NCBI GenBank assembly: GCA_905236675.1
Contig: CAJOND010000017.1
Coordinates: 1-64,000 of the forward strand
Reading direction: 5' to 3'
Source of the DNA: Candidatus Rifleibacteriota bacterium
Lineage (GTDB): Bacteria; Muiribacteriota; Ozemobacteria; Ozemobacterales; Ozemobacteraceae
DNA: 64,000 nt
The notes under the pieces are model-generated. The model searched no databases. It was not told where the DNA came from and saw only the letters and a program-made list of their open reading frames with translations. Numbering within the stretch: the first letter of the stretch is position 1; each line of letters begins with the position of its first letter. Of this stretch, positions 56,364 through 64,000 are shown in pieces. A program made the position numbers and the translations under genes.

Positions 56364-57449
56364 ATGGCAAGAGTTTACAATTTTTCTGCTGGTCCAGCCG
56401 TTCTTCCAGAAGCAGTTTTGAAAAAAGCTGCTGAACAAATGTTGGATTATGAAGGTTCTGGTATGAGCGTTATGGAAATGAGCCATCGCTCTTCTACTTA
56501 TCAGAGGATTATTGATGATGCTGAAGCCGGTATTCGCAAATTAATGGAAATTCCATCTAACTATAAGGTTCTTTTCCTTCAGGGTGGTGCAAATCTTCAG
56601 TTTTTGATGATTCCAATGAATTTGGCTGTAACTAAAAAAGCTGATTATGTAGATTCTGGAGAATGGTCTAGCAAAGCCATAAAAGAAGCTAAAAAATATG
56701 GTGTTGATGTACACGTTGTTGCTTCTTCAACACAAGACAATAATACATATTATCCAAAATATAAAGCAGAAGATGTTAGAAAAGATGCTGATTATCTACA
56801 TGTAACCTCTAACAATACCATTTATGGAACTAAGTGCATGAAAGTTCCTCAGGTAAACATCCCGATAGTAGCAGATATGTCTTCTAATATTATGAGCGAA
56901 CGTTTCAATGTTGCTGATTACGGGTTGATTTACGCTGGTGCTCAGAAAAATATAGGTCCTGCTGGTGTTACAATCGTTATTGTTCGTGACGATTTGATTG
57001 GCAGAATTCCAAACCTTCCAACAATGCTTGATTATAAGACTCATGCAGATAAAGGTTCAATGTACAATACTCCACCAACTTATGGTATCTATATTGCTAA
57101 ATTAGTATTTGAACATATGCTTGCTCAGGGCGGTGTTGCTTATTATGAAGAATTGAACAAGAGAAAAGCTGCTATTGTTTATGATGCAATAGATAATTCA
57201 AAGCTTTTGAAAGCTCACATTACTCCAGAACATGCTGAAGATCGTTCAATCATGACTATTCCTTTCTTTGGACCAAATGATGAAATCAATAAGAAGTTCC
57301 TGGCTGAAGCTGCCCAAGAAGGTCTTGTAACTCTTAAGGGTCACAGAAATATTGGCGGTATGAGAGCTTCTATCTACAATGCAATGCCAATTGAAGGCTG
57401 CCAGAAGCTCGCAGACTTTATTAGAAAATTCGATAAAGAAAATGCCTGA
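56364..57449 (+). CDS. serC: Phosphoserine aminotransferase
   Basis: 361 residues. PLP enzyme converting 3-phosphohydroxypyruvate and glutamate to phosphoserine, the second step of serine synthesis. NFSAGPAVLPEAVL at the N-terminus, GGANLQF near 74, the PLP-binding Lys195 in GAQKNIGPAG and the C-terminal GHRNIGGMRASIYNAMP are diagnostic. AGGAGT lies upstream. serA follows after a 207-base gap holding repeats, so the pair makes a serine cassette lacking only phosphoserine phosphatase. Confidence 0.95.
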   Translation: MARVYNFSAGPAVLPEAVLKKAAEQMLDYEGSGMSVMEMSHRSSTYQRIIDDAEAGIRKLMEIPSNYKVLFLQGGANLQFLMIPMNLAVTKKADYVDSGEWSSKAIKEAKKYGVDVHVVASSTQDNNTYYPKYKAEDVRKDADYLHVTSNNTIYGTKCMKVPQVNIPIVADMSSNIMSERFNVADYGLIYAGAQKNIGPAGVTIVIVRDDLIGRIPNLPTMLDYKTHADKGSMYNTPPTYGIYIAKLVFEHMLAQGGVAYYEELNKRKAAIVYDAIDNSKLLKAHITPEHAEDRSIMTIPFFGPNDEINKKFLAEAAQEGLVTLKGHRNIGGMRASIYNAMPIEGCQKLADFIRKFDKENA

Positions 57450-57656
57450 TTAGCAGGGTATAGGGTATAGGGATTAGAGATAAAGAATAGAGATAAGATT
57501 GGTGTGATGATTTAGAGGCTTAGCTTCTTCCAACACCAATAAAACCTAAGATTTGCTAAAACAATCCTCTTTTCCCTCCTCCCTTTCCCCCTATCCCCTA
57601 AAAAGTGGATAGCTCACAAAGATGCTTATAAAGAAAAGAAAGGAATACTTATAAAA
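57450..57656. repeat. serC-serA gap with an inverted repeat and dispersed repeat copy 2
   Basis: ATTGGTGT (57498-57505) pairs with ACACCAAT (57533-57540). At 57534-57570 lies the second copy of the CACCAATAAAACCTAA...CTAAAACAATCCTCT repeat also present at 46564-46603. The outer parts, GGGTATAGGG and CTATCCCCTA, are partly complementary too. The run then leads to AAAGGA before serA. Confidence 0.6.
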
Positions 57657-58580
57657 ATGACTAAAAAAATACTAGTTGCTACTGAAAAACCATTTGCAAA
57701 AGAAGCTACAGAACTCATGAAAGCTGCTCTCAAAGACGGCTATGAAATGACATTCTTGGAAAAATATACAAGTGTTGATGAATTCAAAGCTGCTGTAAAA
57801 GATGTTGATGCTCTTATTATCAGAAGTGATAAAGCAACAAAAGAAATTATGGATGCAGCTAAGAACTTGAAGATTATCGTTAGAGCTGGTGCTGGTTTTG
57901 ACAATATCGACCTCCCAGAAGCAACTGCTCACGGTCTTGTTGCTATGAATACTCCTGGTCAGAACTCTAATGCTGTTGCAGAACTAGCTATCGGCATGAT
58001 GATTATGATTGCTCGTAACAATTATAACGGTAAGTCAGGAACAGAAATCCATGGCAAGAAGCTTGGTATTTACGGTTACGGTAATGTCGGCAGACTTATT
58101 GGTAAATATGCTATGGGCTTTGGTATGGAAGTTATTGCTTATGACCCATATCTTACTAAAGAAGTTATCGAAGCTACTGGTGCTAAACAGTGCACTGACC
58201 TTGATGAACTCTTTGGAACCTGCCATTATGTCTCTCTCCACTGCCCAGCAAATGATGAAACCAAGAATTCTATCAATATGAGCAAGATGGGCAAGATGCC
58301 AAAGGGTGCTACTCTTGTAAACACTGCTCGTAAAGAAGTTGTTTGCGAAGAATCTTTAAAGAAGATGCTTGCTGAAAGACCAGACTTCAAGTATGTTGCT
58401 GACGTTGCTCCAGACTGTGCAGCCGAATTAAAAGAACAATATGCTGACAGAGTATTCTTCACTCCAAAGAAACTTGGTGCTCAGACTGAAGAAGCAAACA
58501 TTAATGCTGGTGTTGCTGCGGTTAAACAGATTATGGATTTCTTCGAAACCGGAAACAAGAAATTCCAAGTTAATAAATAA
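57657..58580 (+). CDS. serA: D-3-phosphoglycerate dehydrogenase, short lysine-type
   Basis: 307 residues, first enzyme of serine synthesis. It lacks the ACT and intervening domains of long SerA, so serine feedback through ACT is not expected. Rossmann loop GYGNVG (140-145); catalytic Arg in NTARKEV (225) and Glu in the EDV-like region replaced by ADVAPD. Where most members have TP-His-x-G-A-x-T, this has TPKKLGAQT: Lys271 stands at the catalytic His position. This matches the so-called type IIIK enzymes of Entamoeba and Bacteroides. Codon use is noticeably less AT-rich than neighbours. Confidence 0.9.
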   Translation: MTKKILVATEKPFAKEATELMKAALKDGYEMTFLEKYTSVDEFKAAVKDVDALIIRSDKATKEIMDAAKNLKIIVRAGAGFDNIDLPEATAHGLVAMNTPGQNSNAVAELAIGMMIMIARNNYNGKSGTEIHGKKLGIYGYGNVGRLIGKYAMGFGMEVIAYDPYLTKEVIEATGAKQCTDLDELFGTCHYVSLHCPANDETKNSINMSKMGKMPKGATLVNTARKEVVCEESLKKMLAERPDFKYVADVAPDCAAELKEQYADRVFFTPKKLGAQTEEANINAGVAAVKQIMDFFETGNKKFQVNK

Positions 58581-58586
58581 TAAAAT

Positions 58587-58623
58587 AAAAAGCTTCACGG
58601 TTTTAATCGTGAAGCTTTTTTTA
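58587..58623 (+). terminator. Terminator of serA
   Basis: AAAGCTTCACG / CGTGAAGCTTT perfect stem with an 8-base loop and T-run. Confidence 0.9.
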
Positions 58624-58639
58624 TATAACTTATAACAAT

Positions 58640-59065
58640 ATGAATAGCCTACCTATAGTATTTATATCATTTATCATAAGCTGGGTTACATTGATGTCTA
58701 TTATAGGACACCGTAAACACGCCTCTTATACAGAAAAACAAGAAGCTGCCCAAAACACCAAACTATTTATACAAAGTTTTCCAATTATTTTCGGATTCAC
58801 AATAATAACAACTATTTCTTTTTTTATTATACTATTAACTGGTTTTTCTAATTTTAATTATCAATTAACTCAAATAGGATTAAAACATATTATTCCTATA
58901 TTTTTAATGTTGTTAGTAATGATACCAATTACTATAAATAATTATTCAAATGCGTCTCTAGAACTTAAAAAGAGAAAACCTTTACTTTTAATAACTGTTC
59001 TATTAATGGTATTTGCAGATTCTGTAACTTTAACTTTTTTAATTTTCTCTTTTTTTAAAATTTAA
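58640..59065 (+). CDS. Small membrane protein of unknown function
   Basis: 141 residues with four hydrophobic segments (about 4-22, 46-66, 84-102, 118-138) and short Lys-rich loops. No motif or family recognised. It follows the serA terminator by about 17 bases and shows no Shine-Dalgarno site, so its promoter may lie in the terminator region. Very AT-rich codon use, as in the surrounding native genes. Confidence 0.6.
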   Translation: MNSLPIVFISFIISWVTLMSIIGHRKHASYTEKQEAAQNTKLFIQSFPIIFGFTIITTISFFIILLTGFSNFNYQLTQIGLKHIIPIFLMLLVMIPITINNYSNASLELKKRKPLLLITVLLMVFADSVTLTFLIFSFFKI

Positions 59066-59276
59066 AGAGTAAGAATACTCTTTAAAGGATATATATATCT
59101 GATATTATGTATTTTCTTCTTTGTTAGAATTTGGCATAAAATACACAAAATACGAATTTGAATTAAATTATTATAATATAATACAAATATTGAACGAATA
59201 AACCTATAGCTAAAAAATCAAATATTTAAATGGAAAAAGGCTAGGGGAGAAATTTGTATTACTTTATTACACATAC

Positions 59277-59305
59277 TTGAGAAATTTTATCTTAAGTGTT
59301 AGAAT
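59277..59305 (+). promoter_or_regulatory. Promoter of the TPR/coiled-coil gene
   Basis: TTGAGA (59277-59282), 17-base spacer, TAGAAT (59300-59305); the leader is about 27 bases with AAGGG. Confidence 0.6.
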
Positions 59306-59339
59306 TTAATATAAATTGCATGATAAGGGTAGATATTAA

Positions 59340-60458
59340 ATGCGAAAGTTTTGTAGTTCTATAATATTGGCCGCAACTTTGGGTATGTTAGCATTTTCCG
59401 ATAACATTTCATTTGTTTATGCTCAAGAAGGTACTACTGTAAGCGAAGAAGCCCAAAACCTTTATGAAGATGCTATTGAATTACAAAAGAAAGGTAAAAA
59501 AAGTGAAGCTATAGCTTCATATATTAAAGCATTAAGAAAAGATAGAACTATCCTTGCTTTTGATGATTATGGACTAATTGATGCTTCATATCAGGATTCT
59601 GTAGCTAAGTTAAAAGAATCGCCTGATGATGTAAAACTCTTAGAAATGTGTGGTTTTCTTGCTTCTGTTGGTTATTCTGATAATAAGACTGCCATTACAT
59701 ACTATGAAAAAATAGTAGAATTGGTAGATGATAAAGGAGTAAAAGATAGAACTCTAAATCTTATTGGACGTTTAAGAGCTACAATGGAAGCTCAACAAGC
59801 TTATGACAGTGCTGTTGTTTCTTCAATGAGAGATGAACGCATCAGGTCCTGGGCTGAAATGGAAAAGGTAGAAAATTTTGCTGAGGAACAGTCTCAATCT
59901 GCAGATAGAGCAGCAAAACTTAATGATGCTTATTCTGATAGAGAAGATTTACAAAATAGAATTCCTCAGATGGAAGAAGAACTTAAAGAACTTCAAGACA
60001 GTTATGATAAGGCAGATAGGCTTTGGTATACTTTAAAAGATGAATTATACGAAAGAAGAAGAAGAAGACTAAAGAATGATCTAGCTGCTAAAAAGGAAGA
60101 AATTGATAAAGCTAAAAAAGAATTGAAATCAATTGAAAAAAGAGTTTCTTCATTAGAAAGAGAAGAAGAAAAAGCACGGCAAAAAGATGAACAAAGTGCT
60201 TTTAACCCATCTGATATACCAGCTAGTAATGAAGAAGTTGAAGAAGATGAGGATAGTCCATTTAACTCTGATCCTTCTGAAAATAATGATAATAGTAGAA
60301 ATTTGGAATCAAATATATCTAATTCCAATGAAACAGAAGATAACACTTCCGATACTTATGAAGATGAATATAGTGAAGAAGCTTTGTCAGAACAGGCTGA
60401 CGAAATGAGTGACGAAGAAAGACAAGAAAAACTTAATGATTTAATAGATAACCTATAA
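59340..60458 (+). CDS. Secreted TPR/coiled-coil protein with an acidic tail
   Basis: 372 residues. Signal peptide about 1-28 (SFVYAQEG). Residues 35-155 are TPR-like (NLYEDAIELQKKGKKSEAIA, ITYYEKIVELV). Residues 165-285 form a long coiled coil with a RRRRR cluster, and the last 90 residues are extremely acidic, rich in Glu, Asp, Asn and Ser. It is probably a periplasmic or surface scaffold. No family recognised. Its design echoes the TPR protein at 11472-13238. Confidence 0.68.
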   Translation: MRKFCSSIILAATLGMLAFSDNISFVYAQEGTTVSEEAQNLYEDAIELQKKGKKSEAIASYIKALRKDRTILAFDDYGLIDASYQDSVAKLKESPDDVKLLEMCGFLASVGYSDNKTAITYYEKIVELVDDKGVKDRTLNLIGRLRATMEAQQAYDSAVVSSMRDERIRSWAEMEKVENFAEEQSQSADRAAKLNDAYSDREDLQNRIPQMEEELKELQDSYDKADRLWYTLKDELYERRRRRLKNDLAAKKEEIDKAKKELKSIEKRVSSLEREEEKARQKDEQSAFNPSDIPASNEEVEEDEDSPFNSDPSENNDNSRNLESNISNSNETEDNTSDTYEDEYSEEALSEQADEMSDEERQEKLNDLIDNL

Positions 60459-60548
60459 ATATTTATTTACAAATTAAATATTTTGGGTTATTATAAGTGC
60501 ACAAAAAATAGACAATAAGTCGAAATATCGACAAGGAGAAAAAATAAT

Positions 60549-60719
60549 ATGGCTATCAAAGTTGATTCAGAAAAATGTATTGGTTGCGGTGCTTGCACTG
60601 GTACTTGCCCAGTAGAAGCTCTTGAAATGAAAGAAGGAAAAGCTTCTTATAAAGGTGATGGTTGCATTGAATGTGGCGCTTGTGCTGCTGGTTGCCCAGT
60701 TGAAGCTCTTAGTCTGTAA
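60549..60719 (+). CDS. 2[4Fe-4S] ferredoxin
   Basis: 56 residues, the normal length of a clostridial-type ferredoxin. Two C-x2-C-x2-C-x3-C-P clusters: Cys10, 13, 16, 20 and Cys39, 42, 45, 49. Small low-potential electron carrier of anaerobic metabolism (pyruvate:ferredoxin oxidoreductase, hydrogenases). AAGGAGAA precedes the ATG. Single-gene unit with a terminator right after it. Confidence 0.95.
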   Translation: MAIKVDSEKCIGCGACTGTCPVEALEMKEGKASYKGDGCIECGACAAGCPVEALSL

Positions 60720-60747
60720 TTAATATTTATTTAATAAAGACATTAAA

Positions 60748-60776
60748 AAGAAGCAAATAATTTGCTTCTTTTTTTA
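60748..60776 (+). terminator. Terminator of the ferredoxin gene
   Basis: AAGAAGCAAA / TTTGCTTCTT perfect 10-bp stem with a TAA loop and a T-run. Confidence 0.9.
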
Positions 60777-60811
60777 TTTACATTTTTAATATAAGTATAA
60801 ATAGAAATAAA

Positions 60812-60843
60812 AAAGGCCTCTAATTTAATAATTAGAGGCCTTT
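60812..60843 (-). terminator. Terminator of the DUF5684-like gene
   Basis: AAAGGCCTCTAATT / AATTAGAGGCCTTT perfect 14-bp stem with a TAAT loop (arms overlap slightly), T-run on the minus strand. Confidence 0.88.
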
Positions 60844-60854
60844 AAAGATTTTAA

Positions 60855-61283
60855 TTATAGAAAATCACTACAAGGACCTTGATATTCATAGTTTCCAAAA
60901 GCAAATAGTGGTATCATAATAATAGGAAGGAATAAAGTTGCAATCTGACCTAGAATTCCTTGTCCAAAAGCTTGAGCTAATCGAACTGGTAGTAATATTA
61001 TTGCTATTATATTAACAAGAGGAATAAACATAAGAGCACAAACCATTAAGAATTTCCAACCTTTACCTTCGCCATAGCATATTTCGTATAAAATCCAAAT
61101 ATTAACAAAAGGTATAAAAGCTAACCAACCAGGTTTGCCTGCTTTATTAAAAATTCCATAGTAGCATACACAGAAAAATATACCTATGATCAAATTTATA
61201 ATAGGAACAATTATTCCTAAAGTATTGCCACCATCTGTTGAATATTGACTATATTGAGCCATTATCAATGCAGCATTATCCAT
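60855..61283 (-). CDS. Small multi-spanning membrane protein, DUF5684-like
   Basis: 142 residues from ATG 61283, with AAGGAG ahead of it; the frame opens six codons earlier, but that ATG lies before the ribosome site. Hydrophobic segments at about 27-47, 58-75, 84-105 and 112-132. The pattern YYGIFNKAGKPGWLAFIPFVNIWILY followed by GKGWKF and FGQG is that of DUF5684-type proteins (quoted in part), often found in gut bacteria as stand-alone or linked to signal-peptidase-like proteins. Function unknown. Confidence 0.72.
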   Translation of the reverse strand: MDNAALIMAQYSQYSTDGGNTLGIIVPIINLIIGIFFCVCYYGIFNKAGKPGWLAFIPFVNIWILYEICYGEGKGWKFLMVCALMFIPLVNIIAIILLPVRLAQAFGQGILGQIATLFLPIIMIPLFAFGNYEYQGPCSDFL

Positions 61284-61456
61284 AAAAAACTCCTTAAACA
61301 TTGAATTGAATTATTTATACAATAATATAATAATAATTACAACAAAACAATTTTATAATTAATTAAATATATGATTTTGTAATATGTAAGAAATTTAAAG
61401 AAGGGTTGATAAAAAAACTAAACGTCTGATAATATATATTATGTAAACCTATGCTA

Positions 61457-61615
61457 TTATAAAAAATTATAATCAAAGAACACCCTTTGATTATAATTAT
61501 AGTTTTCATCAAATATTAAGTCTTGTGAAAATTTCCCACCAGTAAAATAAAACTGTATATTTCTGCTAACATTATTAATATTTAAAGAATCTAATTTTTT
61601 ATTTTTTTCTCTCAT
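61457..61615 (-). CDS. Possible 52-residue protein
   Basis: ATG 61615 is preceded by AGAGGA at seven bases and the frame runs to TAA 61457-61459. The product is basic at the start (MREKNKKLDSLNI) and rich in Asn, Tyr and Phe (QFYFTGGKFSQDLIFDENYN). No family recognised. The ribosome site is the main support; it could equally be the surviving start of a longer gene. Confidence 0.35.
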   Translation of the reverse strand: MREKNKKLDSLNINNVSRNIQFYFTGGKFSQDLIFDENYNYNQRVFFDYNFL

Positions 61616-61810
61616 ATAAATCCTCTATATGAATCGTTTATTAATAAAACTAAGGATGTTTTCCTTTTTTTTAAGATTAATTGAAATTTTAGCATATTGA
61701 AAATATTGTTTTTATAATTTATTTAAATGGCTACTATTCATTTAATGATTATGAATTTTTATCTATAATTAAGAATATGAATTTATTTGGATAATATCTT
61801 TTATATTTTC

Positions 61811-62356
61811 CTAATCGTCTAATTCATTTACAACTTTTTGAAATTCTTCAATTTCCTTTTTTTCTTCATCTGTAATATCACCAAAGATTCCATCTCTTTC
61901 ATTATCAATATTTTTCCTAAATCTTTCTACTTTTTGTTTTATTGTTGCTTCGTCTGTAATACCTTTATATTTTTTTAGATATTTAGTGTAATTATTGTTT
62001 TCTACTTCTTTTCTTCTTTTTTTTAATTTTTCTTTATCTCTTTTCGTAACTTCTTTAAAAAATTCTTTGATAAGTTCTTTAAAATTGGGAACTAAGGATT
62101 TTATGAACTCTTGTTCTTTTTTCCCATCCCTGATTTTAATTTCATATTGATATTCTTCTATTAATTTCCTGATTGTATGTATTTGATTGTCTGGGATATT
62201 ATGCAATTCATTCAAGTTTAAAACTTTTAATGGTTCAAATTTTAGTTTTAATTGTATTTTTTCTTCTTCTTTTTTATTTTGATTATATATAGATATTCCA
62301 ATAATGGTTGCCATAGTAATTATTAAAATTATTACTAATATAATTTTTTTGTTCAT
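61811..62356 (-). CDS. Membrane-anchored, highly charged protein of unknown function
   Basis: 181 residues. One N-terminal membrane helix (about 4-23) and a helical body very rich in Lys and Glu (KEFFKEVTKRDKEKLKKRR, DEEKKEIEEFQKVV). AAGGAGA precedes the ATG. No family recognised. The next stretch on the other strand is a gene remnant, so this corner of the genome seems in flux. Confidence 0.6.
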   Translation of the reverse strand: MNKKIILVIILIITMATIIGISIYNQNKKEEEKIQLKLKFEPLKVLNLNELHNIPDNQIHTIRKLIEEYQYEIKIRDGKKEQEFIKSLVPNFKELIKEFFKEVTKRDKEKLKKRRKEVENNNYTKYLKKYKGITDEATIKQKVERFRKNIDNERDGIFGDITDEEKKEIEEFQKVVNELDD

Positions 62357-62395
62357 TCATTATCTCCTTTTTGTTCTATTATCTATTTGATTTAG

Positions 62396-62863
62396 TATAC
62401 CCTATTTTATTATCTAATTTCTAAATATTTAACTAACTCGTTAGGTTTACATAATATTTTTGTATTTAAAGACGGTAATCTACCTAAAATTGATTTAGAA
62501 TCTAAATCATTAGATTTCTATGAATTAGTAGCATTATTAGTTAATAAAAAATATTAAAAAAATAGTGCTTGTGATTTTCATAATTACAAAAAATGTTCAT
62601 ATCATTTTAAGTACATTGAAAATGGAACTAAATTATCCCCTAATAGCAAAAATATTGTTTATTGTTCTTATAATGGATCTGAAGATGCTAATCTACCTTG
62701 TTTAAATCCGAATGAAATTGCTTCAGATGAATTCTGGTATAGAATTAGGATTTGGCTTAGACGTTTTTTTATTGATGAATATGGCCGGATTCTTTTTATT
62801 ATTGTTTTGATTATAATTATTAAAATAATTAAAAAAGTTTCTTCCTCTAAAAAAAATGTTTAA
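62396..62863 (+). pseudogene. Remnant of a Cys-containing single-pass membrane protein gene
   Basis: One frame carries protein-like sequence from just after a TAG (62393-62395) to TAA 62861-62863, with an internal TAA at 62555-62557. No start codon or ribosome site fits the left end, so the 5' end is lost. The left part reads NIFVFKDGNLPKIDLESKSL; the right part has several Cys (CDFHNYKKCSYHF, VYCSYNGSEDANLPC) and ends in a membrane helix (RILFIIVLIIIIKII) and Lys/Ser residues. Family unknown. Confidence 0.5.
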
Positions 62864-63164
62864 ATTTTGATTATTTATTTTTTTGTATTTGTATGTTTGA
62901 TTATCCCCTTCTATTGATATTATTAATTTTGAAATTCCCTACGATGAAATGTATTTTTACTCTTATTCTTAATGCGATAACTAAATGTTGTTATTGCTTA
63001 TGTTGATATAACTTTTTTGAGATAACTTATTTTGTGATTACTAAGACTAATTACATTTTAAATTGTTTTAATTTTTATGTGTTATACATTTTTTAAATAA
63101 AAATAATGTTGTTTGAATTAAATTATGCTAAAATATAAGCTAAACAAATTATCGGAGGAGATAA
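62864..63164 (+). other. Gene-free 300 bases upstream of the maltosyltransferase
   Basis: Very AT-rich. I see no gene or strong hairpin. A TAAAAT box near 63130 may be a -10 element, with no convincing -35. The last bases carry a strong CGGAGGAG ribosome site. Confidence 0.4.
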
Positions 63165-64000
63165 ATGTCCGAACATATGGCAAATCCATTAGAAACATTG
63201 AAGACACAGCTGAAAAAGCTTGCAGATAAACCTTTTAAACATAAATATTATGTTCCTTCATTATGGGTTGAAGTAGGAAAAGAACCTGTTGATGGTAAGA
63301 AACCCCAATCAGTTCATCCTGCTGAATTTTATCTAAACCACATCGAAGCTATCGAAAAGAATAAAGTAGAAGGCATCGATCCTTTCCGTTCCCTTAATCA
63401 GCAGATTGAAGGTGGCGAAGGCGGCAGTTGGATAAACAATCAGGCTATTTACAATATGTTTGTCAGACTTACTACTGCTTATGACCATAATGGCGATAAC
63501 AAGCTGGGTGGAAGTATGGTTGACCTTACTCTTAACCAGGATGGAATCAGAGAATCAGGCACATTCCTTAAAGCTATTGCAATGCTTGGTTATATCAAAG
63601 CTTTGGGTTGCACAACAATTCACTTGCTTCCAATAACTTCTATTGGTCATGATGGAAATAAGGGCGAACTTGGTTCTCCTTATGGCATTAAGAATCCATA
63701 TAAATTGGAAGAAACATTGGCTGACCCGATGGTTGAAATGTCTGCTGAAGATCAGTTCAGAGCTTTCATGCAGGCTGCTCATATGTTAGGTATCAGAGTA
63801 ATCTGTGAATTTGTTTTCAGAACAGCAAGTAAAGACGCTGACTGGATAGCTGAACATCCAGACTGGTTCTATTGGCTTGATGCTAAGATTCAGGATAGAA
63901 CTCCTGGTGAAACCGATATAGCTAAATGTGAAGCTACTTACGGCAACCCAATTTTTACCGATGAAGAATTGAAGGTTATCAAGGCTAAGGTTGAAGCTCA
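63165..64000 (+). CDS. GH13 maltosyltransferase-like enzyme, 3' end beyond the window
   Basis: ATG 63165 follows CGGAGGAG and the frame stays open to the window edge (278 residues). It resembles the Thermotoga maltosyltransferase: KYYVPSLWVEV near the start, RESGTFLKAIAMLGYIKALG, the TIHLLPIT strand, GSPYGIKNPYKLEE, then GIRVICEFVFRTASKDADWI and EHPDWFYWLD. That enzyme moves maltosyl units between maltodextrins or to phosphate. The region-I Asn-His of ordinary amylases is replaced by Arg-Thr, as in the Thermotoga enzyme. The catalytic Asp/Glu lie beyond the window, so activity cannot be judged. The coding is less AT-rich than the neighbouring remnants. Confidence 0.82.
   Translation, partial: MSEHMANPLETLKTQLKKLADKPFKHKYYVPSLWVEVGKEPVDGKKPQSVHPAEFYLNHIEAIEKNKVEGIDPFRSLNQQIEGGEGGSWINNQAIYNMFVRLTTAYDHNGDNKLGGSMVDLTLNQDGIRESGTFLKAIAMLGYIKALGCTTIHLLPITSIGHDGNKGELGSPYGIKNPYKLEETLADPMVEMSAEDQFRAFMQAAHMLGIRVICEFVFRTASKDADWIAEHPDWFYWLDAKIQDRTPGETDIAKCEATYGNPIFTDEELKVIKAKVEA

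Noticed and set aside
1-64000. tRNA, rRNA or riboswitch genes in the larger gaps
   Set aside because: No cloverleaf with a T-loop signature, rRNA-like stretch or recognised riboswitch core was found by reading the gaps; a model-based search could still find a diverged one.

Overview
The window is AT-rich, densely coded and looks like the chromosome of a diderm (outer-membrane) bacterium. The evidence is a TamB-family envelope protein, a porin that begins with an S-layer-homology (SLH) domain, and an outer-membrane beta-barrel C-terminus ending in an aromatic residue. SLH porins occur in lineages such as Negativicutes, Synergistota and Cyanobacteria/Melainabacteria, so I do not name a phylum. 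Two genes point to an anaerobic, host-associated life with gene exchange: a Bacteroides/Entamoeba-type SerA and a decayed clostridial-type hybrid kinase. TGA, TAA and TAG all act as stops in native genes.

Layout. 1-1430: tail of a beta-barrel protein, a 440-base stretch of hairpins and nested palindromes, and a broken small membrane-protein gene. 1585-11460: a str-S10 ribosomal operon from a near-consensus promoter to a strong terminator (rpsL, rpsG, fusA, rpsJ, rplC, rplD, rplW, rplB, rpsS, rplV, rpsC, rplP, rpmC, rpsQ, rplN, rplX). It has no tuf, stops after rplX, and encodes an L22 with a 95-residue N-terminal extension and an L29 about 3.5 times the normal length. 11472-20069 (minus): a TPR protein, the SLH porin, TamB and HU. 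20234-26114 (minus): AzlCD amino-acid exporter and a four-gene Gld-type ABC system. 26571-37920: acyl-CoA synthetase, a frameshifted lipoprotein gene, amidohydrolase, MazG-like protein, an unaccompanied FecCD permease, M3 oligopeptidase, a DUF2400 protein and a TGS-uridine kinase fusion.

38122-43055 (plus): a TerB-MoxR/DUF58/DUF4129-like operon, then an RlmD/RumA-type RNA methyltransferase. 43056-45704: a higher-G+C insert holding a ruined PAS-HisKA-HATPase-REC hybrid kinase, ended on the right by a diverged second copy of the rumA 3' end. This is the footprint expected of a mobile element that targets that gene. A broken gene with a double-glycine-type leader follows.

46073-64000: HD protein, pyridoxal kinase, radical SAM protein, oligopeptidase B, several secreted proteins including an endonuclease I, corrinoid adenosyltransferase, a left-handed beta-helix protein, serC and a lysine-type serA, a 2[4Fe-4S] ferredoxin, small membrane proteins, a gene remnant, and the start of a Thermotoga-type maltosyltransferase. 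No rRNA, tRNA, CRISPR array or intact transposase was seen. At least four genes have a -10 box only 5-7 bases before the start codon, suggesting leaderless mRNAs beside ordinary Shine-Dalgarno genes.
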